From Candidatus Uabimicrobium amorphum (lineage in GTDB: Bacteria; Planctomycetota; Uabimicrobiia; Uabimicrobiales; Uabimicrobiaceae): DNA of 64,000 nt. Below the pieces are notes generated by a model. It saw only the letters and a program-made list of their open reading frames with translations. It did no database searches and had not been told where the DNA came from. The first letter of the stretch is position 1. Every line of letters begins with the position of its first letter. The stretch lies in NCBI RefSeq assembly GCF_009002475.1, contig NZ_AP019860.1, forward strand, positions 2,604,001 through 2,668,000. Direction: 5' to 3'. Position numbers and translations under genes: made by a program. Of the stretch, positions 1-9,003 are shown piece by piece.

Positions 1-1579
1 GAATATTACCTAATTTCTTTTTTTCAAGAATAAGGTTATTGAATTCGCATTCGATCTTACCACGAAATTCATTCTTGAGTTCGCTACTCTTGGGAAGTAT
101 GCCGCTTCCGGAAATTTTAATGAAAATATCTCCGTTGTATGCATTGTGTTTTTCTTTGGGAAGTACTAAATTTACATACTGCCCCACAGATAAAATACTT
201 AACTGTGCTTCGACAAAACTTTCTTTATTTTGGCTAAAGTCCAAAAATGTTTTTAGGTTACTCTTTATATCCCCAATATTTAATTCTGCCTTGGGAATAT
301 CACAAATCAGTTCTTTGGTGTTAAACGAACCTTGCCATTGACCTTCAATACTCTGCTCAGGAAAAAACTTTGTTTGAATATCTCCTTCGTGTATTTGTCC
401 GGAAATAGACACATTTTCCTTATCAATGTTGAGAACGTTCGCCAAAGCAACCTTACCTTCGCTGTTTAACTCGTCCAAGTCTTCGACAAATGTCCGTGCA
501 ACATTTTCCAAAATCGCAAAGTCTTCTATGTAGAAAAGCGTGTTTAGTCCTTCCTTTTTTATCGTTTCTTTTTCCCAAACACGTGGTTTGTCGTTGAAAA
601 TATCGATTTGGGTTACCCCTTGCATTTCATTGACATTCCAATCAGGAAGATCCATTTGTGCCTGAAAACCCAGTTTTCCCATGGCCGCATTTTTAAATTT
701 CTTTCCCTGTAGTAAAGAAACAAGGTCAATGGTTTTATTAAAGTCAACCTCGCCATTGCCAATTTTAATATTTTTGCCACTGGCAACGGCAATGGTACCG
801 TCGATGACACCTCCGGGAGTGGGCAACGAAAAAGAAACCGGCAGTTGTTGCAAATTATTCAAGTCGAGACTGAAAATATTGGGTATGACCAAGTCTTGAT
901 CGTATTCATCGATGTGTGCATTGACACTTTTTATGGCAAATATTTTATTGCTAATCTCGGTATTGACTTTTATCGCAGAGATTTTTTGCGCGGTATCGTT
1001 ATTTTTGGCATATACACCTTTAATTCGTAACTCACTGGCATGGTCTTTATTGGTAAAATTCAAGTTCGCGACCTGGAGCTTTTGCCCCCCGACATCGTAC
1101 ACGAAATGTAAGTTGCTCACATTGACGTCGGGAATTTGTTTTAAAATAAAATCGACATCAATTTCCGCAGGAGTTTCCTTTTTGGGAGGTGCTGCTTTCT
1201 CTTGACTAGGAGGTAGGCCAACGACTGTGGTGCGTAAGTTTTTCACGATGATGTTTTGCACAATTTGTTCACCAGTCAAAGCTCCCCATAGGTCATAGGA
1301 AACAAATATCTCGTCAAACTGTAATTCCGAAACAACGCCACCACCATCAACGAGGCGCATTTTCTCTAAGCGTATATTGGTAAAATACGTACCGGAAAAA
1401 TTATCGATACGTACTTCAATTCCCGTATTATCTTTGATTGCTCCCGCGATCTGTTGGCAAACTAATCGCGAAAATAGACTTTCGCGAAAAATATACACCG
1501 CAACGAGCAACATCAAAAAACAACCGCAGCATATTGCAAAAATTTTTAGTTTGCTTCTGCGCTTTTTTTTAGGTGACAT
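1..1579 (-). CDS. AsmA/TamB-like membrane-anchored protein, C-terminal end beyond the window
   Basis: Reading the minus strand from an ATG at 1579 gives 526 codons with no stop before the window edge, so the C-terminal end is missing. The protein starts with a Lys/Arg-rich stretch (MSPKKKRRSK), followed by one hydrophobic helix at about residues 13-31. After it comes a long, beta-rich polar region opening with a stretch (DNTGIEVRIDNFSGTYF) like the start of AsmA/TamB repeats. Members of this family are anchored in the inner membrane, span the periplasm and take part in lipid transport or outer-membrane assembly. The assignment rests on architecture and repeat style, not on a catalytic motif. 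The gene lies downstream of the alpha-2-macroglobulin gene on the same strand, with a terminator-like hairpin between them, so it probably has its own promoter. No strong Shine-Dalgarno precedes the ATG. Confidence 0.7.
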   Translation of the reverse strand, partial: MSPKKKRRSKLKIFAICCGCFLMLLVAVYIFRESLFSRLVCQQIAGAIKDNTGIEVRIDNFSGTYFTNIRLEKMRLVDGGGVVSELQFDEIFVSYDLWGALTGEQIVQNIIVKNLRTTVVGLPPSQEKAAPPKKETPAEIDVDFILKQIPDVNVSNLHFVYDVGGQKLQVANLNFTNKDHASELRIKGVYAKNNDTAQKISAIKVNTEISNKIFAIKSVNAHIDEYDQDLVIPNIFSLDLNNLQQLPVSFSLPTPGGVIDGTIAVASGKNIKIGNGEVDFNKTIDLVSLLQGKKFKNAAMGKLGFQAQMDLPDWNVNEMQGVTQIDIFNDKPRVWEKETIKKEGLNTLFYIEDFAILENVARTFVEDLDELNSEGKVALANVLNIDKENVSISGQIHEGDIQTKFFPEQSIEGQWQGSFNTKELICDIPKAELNIGDIKSNLKTFLDFSQNKESFVEAQLSILSVGQYVNLVLPKEKHNAYNGDIFIKISGSGILPKSSELKNEFRGKIECEFNNLILEKKKLGNI

Positions 1580-1654
1580 AGCCTATACCCTATACCATGC
1601 CCAGATGCTTTTGAGTAAAGCAATCTGGATGTAAAATAAAATGTAATAGTCCCA

Positions 1655-1694
1655 AAATAAAAACGGAGCCTATTATGATATATTAGGCTCCGTT
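1655..1694 (-). terminator. Intrinsic terminator after the alpha-2-macroglobulin gene
   Basis: The arms AACGGAGCCTA (1662-1672) and TAGGCTCCGTT (1684-1694) form a perfect 11-bp stem with an 11-nt loop. Read on the minus strand the stem is followed by a T-rich run (CCGTTTTTATTTT). This is the expected form of a Rho-independent terminator for the gene ending at 1733. Confidence 0.8.
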
Positions 1695-1732
1695 GTAATT
1701 ATAACAGATGTTTGTCTATTTGCAAAATTTAC

Positions 1733-4700
1733 TTATCGCGCACTTTTTTCGATAATTTGTAAACTGCGTTGTGTTGAATTTCCCTGAATCTCGGGAAAAT
1801 ACATCATTTCTGCTCTCGCAGGCATCGCCGTGTAATTTCCAGGTGTTTCTGCACGTAGACGATACACAATCTTACGCGCTCCTGAAGAGTAACTGCCGAA
1901 GAATACAACCAATCGATCATCGCGATACTCTTTGTTGGACCAATAGTAGTAGTATCCACGACGTTGTTCTTTATCTTTCTCAAACTCACATCCTGCCGGA
2001 ATGTAGTCTTGTAGCATGACATATTCGTAGTTACGTGTCGCCGAAATCTCCAACTCTACCTCGAAAACTTCCCCTTGTTTAATGACACCCTCAAGAGGAG
2101 ACCTTTCAAAAGTAATCGTACCGTTTGTATCGGTTTTTGGAGTTAAGCGAAAATAACTACGTTTTACTTCTATGCCTTCGGCAACCGCAGGAATCTCTTT
2201 TTCTTTGGAGTAATACTCGATATACGCAGAATAGTATACCTTACCACGTCCATCTTTTTTAATGGTGATAGTATTTTCGCCCATCTGTGGTTTTACAGAA
2301 AATTCTTGAAGCGCTGTATTATCAACAGATTGAAAAGCAATTGCATTCTTCTCTCCATTGATGTTGACTTCTCCCGTATAGTTTGGATTCAGTTCATTCG
2401 AGTGCACCAAGTAATCACAGAAAGCGAAAACAACAGCAGCGGTGTCCTTTGTCGACTGGTAACGCTTACCTTGTTTTTTGATTTCCAACCATTTGAGAAT
2501 TTGTGGGATCAATGTGTGTTCTGGATTCATGGCAACAATCGCCTTTAAACAATAAGCGGTTGTTTCCACAGGGTTATCTGTCCAACCATAACGCACTGTC
2601 TTTCCAGAAAAGTGACAATGCCCGCCTTGGATTTTTGCATTTTTTTCCAGCATCTTTAACAGATCTTGAGCCACATCCATTTTGCGTTCTTTCTTGGCCA
2701 TGATAAGCAAAAGCGCACGGCAGTAATCACTCATTTCATCCACTTTAGCATACAGGTCATCAATCCACTTACTCTGAGGTTTTTTTGCCTCGGAATATGC
2801 AAACACCATATAGCACTTGTGTTCAAAATTTTTCTCTTTGTCGATGAGATTTGCCAAAGCCTGTTGTCCACGTGACATCACATCGCTCTTAATCGCAAAG
2901 TCCGCTTTTTGTGCTTGGGCGAAACCATACATCACATAGGCGGTCATCAGTGGATTGGTCGCATCACTTTCCCACCATCCCCATCCGCCGTCGCTATGTT
3001 GGAATTTGTACAGGCGTTCTGTACCTTTTGCAACATACTTGGGAAGATTCTCTTCCAATTCTTTGTGGCGCATCTGTAAGTTTTGTAATGTTTGTGCAAC
3101 AATTACCGAAGGTAAGAAACGGCTCATTGTTTGTTCCACACAGCCATAGGGGTATCCCGCTAGATATTCTAACGATTCTAGCATTGAGCCTGCCAACGTC
3201 GGTTTCACACTCACCACTAACTTGGCGCGGTCTTCACTACTGGAGCTTGGTAAGTTAAATTTTAACGTTACTTGATCACTTGTTGCTCCTGAGTGTGATT
3301 GACGTAATGCAATACCGTAAGGAACAATCGGAATCGTAAGACGCATCGCATCTGACTCTTCATCGGTTAGAGCTTCTAGTTCAAGGGTTGATTTCTTTAG
3401 GGTGTTGACATTTACACGCCAATCAACGCGTTTGTCTTGTCCAGGGGCAACAACGACTTGCTGTTCTGGAGCATCAAGTAACTTTACCCCGTCGGCCTTG
3501 AGGCGACACACAACATTTTTTGGCGTTGCCAGGTAATTGTGGATCACACCGGAAATGACAATTTCATCGCGCTCGGTAAATGTACGCGGACATTGTAATC
3601 GTGCCATGAGATTTTTGCGCGTAATTACCTTGTCAATCGCTTGTCCCACCTTACCGGAAACAGTTACCCCGCGAATAGTCGCACGCCATGTGGTTAAGTT
3701 GTCCGGCATAGTAAACGATACCTTAGCCATACCAAGTTCATCGGTAACTACATTGGGTTTCCACACTGCACTGTCGGCAAACTCGGTGCGTACACGTGGC
3801 TTTTGCAACTGTTTTTGCCCTTTTCCGCCAAATCTAGATCCAAACTGACCGCCCGCAACATCTCCCGCCTCCATATCATCCGCTTCGGCCTCTTCTGCTT
3901 TTGCGGCAGGGGCCTGTGCCTGACGACGCGCCACACTACCTTTGGCATCTTTTTTTTCTTTCTTCGAACTATCGGAACGTCCGCCATAACCTAGTGAATA
4001 GAAATAGTAAGAAGAGTTGGTTCTCACCGCACCGCGATGTGTCATAAAAAACGCTTTGCGAATGTCGGGAGTGCTATCGGCACGCAAACTATATATTGCT
4101 TCGTCCACAAGTCCAAAAGAAAACTGCGTAACAACCGGCTTGTTTTCTGCATCGGTAACTTTAATTGTGTATGTGGCTTTTTCACCTGGTTCATATGTCG
4201 CTTCACGGGCAACACTAATGTTAAGAAACGACTGTGTCGGAGGTACAACAATGCGTTTGTGTTTCTGTACTAAAGTATTGTTTTCCATCATCGTCGCTTT
4301 AATGTCGACATATGGTTGGTGATCTTCTGTGGCAACATCGCTATAAGTGTAAACACTACCTTGCATTTTAACGAGATGGTAGCTTTCCACGCGATTGGTT
4401 TCTGTGGTGAGAAGCATCCAAGAGTTGCTAAAGCCCGTCGTAAGAACCCCACGTATTTCCTCACCAGGAGCATAGGTACTCTTTTCTAATTCAAGATTAA
4501 GTCCTGTATAAGAATACGGAGAACGCCAACTGTTATCGGCAACCCATACATTACGTGTGGCATGTACTAAACGTCCATCTTTATCCTTCGCTTCCACTTG
4601 CAAATACAAGTAACCATTTTCCGAAGTTTTCCAGTCAAATGCCGCGGAACCGTTTTTGCCTGTGGTCAGTGTTTTGACCATTAATTCGCGTGGATCTTTG

Positions 4701-6775
4701 GTGTTGTGTTTGGTTACTTTTAGGGTAACATCTAAATCAGCGACACCTTTTTTTCCGTAGTCCTGCGCAAGTACTTCAATGTTGACATTTTCACCGGGAC
4801 GGTACGACCAACGGTCGGTATTGATGGCTAGAGTAAATGTAGAGCGCGTCGCTAAAAAGCTACCGGAGCCACTAATCTTGCGGCGGCTTTTGTCAATCAC
4901 TCCTACCTCAACAACATATTTTAAATCTTGGCCTTTGTTTTTACGTGTGTCAATATCAAGAGTAATTTTGCCCTGTTCATCGAGTTTTCCGGTACCTTGT
5001 TTGATTAAACGCCCACGGCCTTGGTGAGGTCGAAACCAACGGTCATCGTGGTAGTCGTGAAACCATCCCCATCGGTCGTAAACACGGTACGGATTGTACC
5101 AGTAGTTATTTTCGTAAATCTTATATTCTACATTTGCTTCCTTAACAGGTTCGCCAAAATAGTAAACAGCATTTGCCACAACCTGCATTTTTTCGCCTTG
5201 TAATACGTTTGCCTTGGCTGGTTTTACAAAAACTTCATACTCGGGTTTTTTGTATTCTTGAACATCAAAATTCGTCGAGTGGTAATACCCACTGCCATTA
5301 AACTGCATGTAGTAATAGCCCAGTTTAGCGGTCGCAGGAATAGTATAGTCACCATGAATTCCACCAAATTTGTCCATGGTGTAGTCTTTTTCGTGTACTT
5401 TTTGCCAACGTTGATCATAAATCGTCAAACGTACATTTCCGGCGGTGACTCCAATGCTATCATCGGCTTTTCGCTCACGAAAAAATCCTTTAAATTGCAC
5501 TTTCTGTCCAGGACGATAAATGGGCCGATCTGTATAAGCATAATTGATTCTCTGGTAGTAACCACCGTACCAATAGTAGTACGATCCCGAAACAGCTTGC
5601 CCCTTAGGAGTATCGACAATCACATGAATATTGTCGGAGTCGTTCTTACGCATTAGCATCTTTGCCGCAAACAAACCGTGATCGTTTGCCGTACCACGAT
5701 AGGCAATTTTTCCCGCTTTAAGAACAATAATATTCGTGTCTTTCAATGTATTGTTATCGGTGTCTTTGGCCCAGCACAGTAACATACGGTCGTCGGACTT
5801 TGTCATGAGAGATACACGTGAAGTAGAAAATAGTGTATTCATGGTAATGTACTTAGAACCCACCGAAAGTATGTAATATGACGGGTCGTTTAATTTCGGC
5901 ATGCGAATTTGTTGGTAAAACCAGCGTCCACGTGCTTTTTCCTCGACATCCTCTGTCCACGACTTCACTTCCTCAGCATGGTCAGGAATAGAGGGCGCTT
6001 GGGGATTGAGACCTTCTTCAATCATTTTTACTAGATCAACTTTGTAGATCGTTAAATTCACCTTGTCGACATTGGTTCCCGATAGCTGAAAACTGATCTT
6101 TGTGGAGTCAGGATTGTGATAGTTTCCCGAAGCATACAAATACATGTACATATTTTGCAAGCTTTGTAAACGATAGATCGCGTTCCATTTGCGATAAGAT
6201 TCTGGCCAATGTGTTAAAATCCACTCATACGCTTTCACCGCCTCTTTTCGATCCACATTCTCCAAGTACTGCGCATACTTGTAGGCACCATCTATGGCGA
6301 TGTTGGTATTCTTGTAGTTTTTATGTAACTTCTCACGTAGAGATTTTGCTTGGGATTTATCCTTACGACCAAGAGCGTTTACTAGAGTGTTGTATAATTC
6401 GCGTGCTTCTTTATCTTTTTGCTTTTCTTCTTTAGAAACCGCCGAATTATTCACCGACTTGAATTTGCGAAAATCGATTACCGGCAAATTTGCAAAAGAA
6501 TCACGAATATTCCACTTATCGGGAATATTGATATTTTTATTTTGCGCATTTACCTGTTCAGCGTCTTCGCTGTTTTCGTTATTGTCTTCGTTTTCGTTGT
6601 CGTCTTCACCGTCTTCGTTAAAATTCATATTCGCCACAAGTGGATTTTGTGGTTGATTTGCGTTTTCACGTTGTACATTTTTCGCCTTGTTATTTGCTTC
6701 GTTGTTGTTTATATTTGAATCACAACTAACAAATAGTAGTAAAAAAATGCTCATACTCCACATAAGTATTTTCAT
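1733..6775 (-). CDS. Alpha-2-macroglobulin family lipoprotein with intact thioester motif
   Basis: This 1680-aa protein begins with a signal peptide and a lipobox ending at Cys19 (LFVSC), so it should be a lipoprotein. An Asn/Asp/Glu-rich linker follows. The body has macroglobulin domains: RPIYRPGQKVQFKG is a typical MG2-type motif, and a Tyr/Trp/His-rich insert lies at about 565-600. The thioester motif GCVEQ has Cys1212 and Gln1215 in a GYPYGCVEQ context and is followed by the helical thioester domain and a C-terminal receptor-like beta domain. Family members trap proteases covalently in the periplasm. Many bacterial A2M genes sit beside the penicillin-binding protein gene pbpC, but none is seen here. 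The start is supported by an AAGGAT site upstream. A region at about 975-1010 is rich in Lys, Ala and Glu and is probably the flexible bait region (inference). Confidence 0.93.
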   Translation of the reverse strand: MKILMWSMSIFLLLFVSCDSNINNNEANNKAKNVQRENANQPQNPLVANMNFNEDGEDDNENEDNNENSEDAEQVNAQNKNINIPDKWNIRDSFANLPVIDFRKFKSVNNSAVSKEEKQKDKEARELYNTLVNALGRKDKSQAKSLREKLHKNYKNTNIAIDGAYKYAQYLENVDRKEAVKAYEWILTHWPESYRKWNAIYRLQSLQNMYMYLYASGNYHNPDSTKISFQLSGTNVDKVNLTIYKVDLVKMIEEGLNPQAPSIPDHAEEVKSWTEDVEEKARGRWFYQQIRMPKLNDPSYYILSVGSKYITMNTLFSTSRVSLMTKSDDRMLLCWAKDTDNNTLKDTNIIVLKAGKIAYRGTANDHGLFAAKMLMRKNDSDNIHVIVDTPKGQAVSGSYYYWYGGYYQRINYAYTDRPIYRPGQKVQFKGFFRERKADDSIGVTAGNVRLTIYDQRWQKVHEKDYTMDKFGGIHGDYTIPATAKLGYYYMQFNGSGYYHSTNFDVQEYKKPEYEVFVKPAKANVLQGEKMQVVANAVYYFGEPVKEANVEYKIYENNYWYNPYRVYDRWGWFHDYHDDRWFRPHQGRGRLIKQGTGKLDEQGKITLDIDTRKNKGQDLKYVVEVGVIDKSRRKISGSGSFLATRSTFTLAINTDRWSYRPGENVNIEVLAQDYGKKGVADLDVTLKVTKHNTKDPRELMVKTLTTGKNGSAAFDWKTSENGYLYLQVEAKDKDGRLVHATRNVWVADNSWRSPYSYTGLNLELEKSTYAPGEEIRGVLTTGFSNSWMLLTTETNRVESYHLVKMQGSVYTYSDVATEDHQPYVDIKATMMENNTLVQKHKRIVVPPTQSFLNISVAREATYEPGEKATYTIKVTDAENKPVVTQFSFGLVDEAIYSLRADSTPDIRKAFFMTHRGAVRTNSSYYFYSLGYGGRSDSSKKEKKDAKGSVARRQAQAPAAKAEEAEADDMEAGDVAGGQFGSRFGGKGQKQLQKPRVRTEFADSAVWKPNVVTDELGMAKVSFTMPDNLTTWRATIRGVTVSGKVGQAIDKVITRKNLMARLQCPRTFTERDEIVISGVIHNYLATPKNVVCRLKADGVKLLDAPEQQVVVAPGQDKRVDWRVNVNTLKKSTLELEALTDEESDAMRLTIPIVPYGIALRQSHSGATSDQVTLKFNLPSSSSEDRAKLVVSVKPTLAGSMLESLEYLAGYPYGCVEQTMSRFLPSVIVAQTLQNLQMRHKELEENLPKYVAKGTERLYKFQHSDGGWGWWESDATNPLMTAYVMYGFAQAQKADFAIKSDVMSRGQQALANLIDKEKNFEHKCYMVFAYSEAKKPQSKWIDDLYAKVDEMSDYCRALLLIMAKKERKMDVAQDLLKMLEKNAKIQGGHCHFSGKTVRYGWTDNPVETTAYCLKAIVAMNPEHTLIPQILKWLEIKKQGKRYQSTKDTAAVVFAFCDYLVHSNELNPNYTGEVNINGEKNAIAFQSVDNTALQEFSVKPQMGENTITIKKDGRGKVYYSAYIEYYSKEKEIPAVAEGIEVKRSYFRLTPKTDTNGTITFERSPLEGVIKQGEVFEVELEISATRNYEYVMLQDYIPAGCEFEKDKEQRRGYYYYWSNKEYRDDRLVVFFGSYSSGARKIVYRLRAETPGNYTAMPARAEMMYFPEIQGNSTQRSLQIIEKSAR

Positions 6776-6889
6776 GTGATAATCCTTACTAGTATAAATT
6801 GAGTGTTGCCTACGACTGATACTGTCTTAGTAACACAACAAAAGAAAAAGTTCCCACATTTTAGCAAATTTTATTTATAGGAAGTACAG

Positions 6890-7474
6890 ATGTCGAAAAA
6901 AAATTACGTACCGTTACTGTATTCAATCTTAAGTGGTGCTCTTGCTTTTACGATTGCAAGTATCATCGTTTTCGTGACAGTTGCTTTTGCTGAACGCCAA
7001 CTATATCAGTTACTCGGTTTACTTGGTGCTTACATATTCTGGATTATTCTATTTATCAGCAGTGGAACCATACTTTTATATCGTTTAGTGCGTCGCATCA
7101 TGTCACTGCCTCGTTTTGCTATTGCGTATAGCGTTTCTTTCGTTTTATATTCCTTAGCATGGATGATGAGCTATTACAATATGCGCAATAGTACCGGAGA
7201 ATGGGTCGGCTCACTCACTGGTAGTTTTGCTATCGCTATTTCCTTTGCTGTTTTTTTTGCCTTGCCACAATACATCGCACGATGGACGCTATTTTTCTTT
7301 GTTCTCCATTCCATAGGCTACTTCATTGGTAGTAATGTATTCGCGATGGCCCCTAGCCGCGAAACAATGATTCTATGGGGAATTACCTATGGTTTAGGTA
7401 CTGGAGCAGGTCTTGGCTTTATTCTGTACTATGTCAAAGAACATTTTGTTTTGCAAAAAGCACAAATATCATAG
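6890..7474 (+). CDS. Polytopic membrane protein of unknown function
   Basis: This 194-aa protein is almost entirely hydrophobic, with about five or six predicted membrane helices: roughly 9-30, 40-64, 75-93, 106-123, 130-150 and 163-181. Only short Arg/Lys-rich loops separate them, for example LVRRIMSLPR. I recognise no family motif. An AGGAAG site sits 6 nt before the ATG. The gene diverges from the alpha-2-macroglobulin gene across a 115-bp gap and is followed by rtcB after about 20 bp, so the two plus-strand genes may be co-transcribed. The C-terminus (VKEHFVLQKAQIS) looks cytoplasmic. Confidence 0.7.
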   Translation: MSKKNYVPLLYSILSGALAFTIASIIVFVTVAFAERQLYQLLGLLGAYIFWIILFISSGTILLYRLVRRIMSLPRFAIAYSVSFVLYSLAWMMSYYNMRNSTGEWVGSLTGSFAIAISFAVFFALPQYIARWTLFFFVLHSIGYFIGSNVFAMAPSRETMILWGITYGLGTGAGLGFILYYVKEHFVLQKAQIS

Positions 7475-7493
7475 GAGATCGTCAAAGGTGGGA

Positions 7494-8993
7494 ATGGAAA
7501 GAATCAATGAATATCTATTAACTCTACAAAACAAACACGATATACCTGTCAACATTTGCGCAAATGCACAGGTAAAAATAGAAAAAAACGCTGTACAGGA
7601 GCTATGTGAACTTTTAGAGCTAGCGGAAAGTGTACAAAATATCCAAAAACAAGATAAAAGTTTCTTTGATACTCCTCCGCAAATCAACCAAATCGCCATC
7701 ACTCCCGATTTCCATAAAGGTCGCGGAGTTCCGATTGGAACAGTGATGCAAACGCAAGGCTTTGTTTCTCCGCAAGCAATAGGTAAGGATGTCAACTGTG
7801 GCATACGCTTTTACACCACAGATCTTTGTCCTAACAAAATCCGCGAAAACTTTGGCAAACTCTCACAACAAATACGCCATGTTTTCTTTGAGGGCGGACG
7901 CCAAATTCCGATGAATCGCACGCAACGCGAAAGCATTTTCAAAGAAGGTTTACTCGGTCTACTCAACACTCACAAAATCGCCAACGACAAAGGTCTTTGG
8001 CAATACTACCGCGCCCAAAAACAAGAGCAAGAACTCAACCGTGTAAACGAAAATGGCTCCCTAATCACAGAGCACATCTTCGCTTTACAAGACTTTCTTG
8101 GCAAAAAAGAATTGAGCTACGACGATCAAATTGGTTCGATTGGCGGTGGAAACCACTTTGTCGAAGTGCAAAAGGTAAAAAAAATATACGACAACAAAAC
8201 CGCTTATGCGTGGGGAGTAAAAAAAGACCAAGTAGTGGTGATGATACACACTGGATGCGTAAGTATCGGCTACCCAACAGGAACATTTTTCAGCAAAATC
8301 GCCCAAGAAATATATCCCAAAAAATTACCCTATCCACATAACAAAATCTTTATACTACCACAATCCGAAAAATATCAAAAATATTGGAATTTTTTTTGGG
8401 CTTCGTTGTACAATGCCGCCAATTTTGCCTTTGCCAATCGTTTATTTTTAGGATTAATGCTAGAGAAATGTATGCATGAAGCACTGGGCAGTGCAAATTT
8501 CGATTTGGTCTATGATACCGGGCACAATATTGTCAATGAAATGGATGGGTATTTTATTCATCGCAAAGGAGCCAATCCAGCACGTGGTGTGGAACAAATG
8601 GTCAATACACCATTTGCGTACTACGGTGAACCGGTGATGATCCCGGGCTCCATGGGATCTTCGAGTTTCTTGATGTGCGGCAAAGGACAACAAAAAATTT
8701 TATCGAGCGCCAGTCATGGAGCGGGGCGTAGTTTGTCGCGTGGTCAGGCAGTACGCCACGAGGAGAAACAGTTTCGTGAATTTATGGAAAAATTTAAAAT
8801 CATTACTCCCGTAGACCCGACAAGACAAGACCTAAAGTCACGACCAGATATTTTGAAAAAATGGGAGGAAGAGATAAAAAAAGAGGCCCCATATGCTTAT
8901 AAAGATATATCAGGAGTTATTGACAGTCAAGTTCAGGCAGATATGGTAAATAAAGTTGCTGAATTACAACCTATATTTACCATAAAAGGCTAA
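7494..8993 (+). CDS. rtcB: RtcB-family RNA ligase
   Basis: The product is about 499 aa and belongs to the RtcB tRNA-splicing/RNA-repair ligases, which join 2',3'-cyclic phosphate or 3'-phosphate ends to 5'-OH ends using GTP and Mn2+. Visible hallmarks in order are DFHKGRGVPIGTV, the metal-binding Cys motif DVNCGI, GSIGGGNHFVEV, HNIVNEM with its metal His, a GSMGSSSFLMCG segment, and SASHGAGRSLSR, which carries the His that becomes guanylylated. All expected metal and guanylylation residues appear to be present. The ATG at 7494 follows AAAGG by 5 nt. A GTG at 7488, behind AGGAG at 7473, is an equally possible start two codons upstream. The protein is longer than E. coli RtcB. No rtcA, rtcR or archease gene adjoins it. 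The gene converges on the one ending at 9004. Confidence 0.93.
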   Translation: MERINEYLLTLQNKHDIPVNICANAQVKIEKNAVQELCELLELAESVQNIQKQDKSFFDTPPQINQIAITPDFHKGRGVPIGTVMQTQGFVSPQAIGKDVNCGIRFYTTDLCPNKIRENFGKLSQQIRHVFFEGGRQIPMNRTQRESIFKEGLLGLLNTHKIANDKGLWQYYRAQKQEQELNRVNENGSLITEHIFALQDFLGKKELSYDDQIGSIGGGNHFVEVQKVKKIYDNKTAYAWGVKKDQVVVMIHTGCVSIGYPTGTFFSKIAQEIYPKKLPYPHNKIFILPQSEKYQKYWNFFWASLYNAANFAFANRLFLGLMLEKCMHEALGSANFDLVYDTGHNIVNEMDGYFIHRKGANPARGVEQMVNTPFAYYGEPVMIPGSMGSSSFLMCGKGQQKILSSASHGAGRSLSRGQAVRHEEKQFREFMEKFKIITPVDPTRQDLKSRPDILKKWEEEIKKEAPYAYKDISGVIDSQVQADMVNKVAELQPIFTIKG

Positions 8994-9003
8994 GATTTGG
9001 TGT

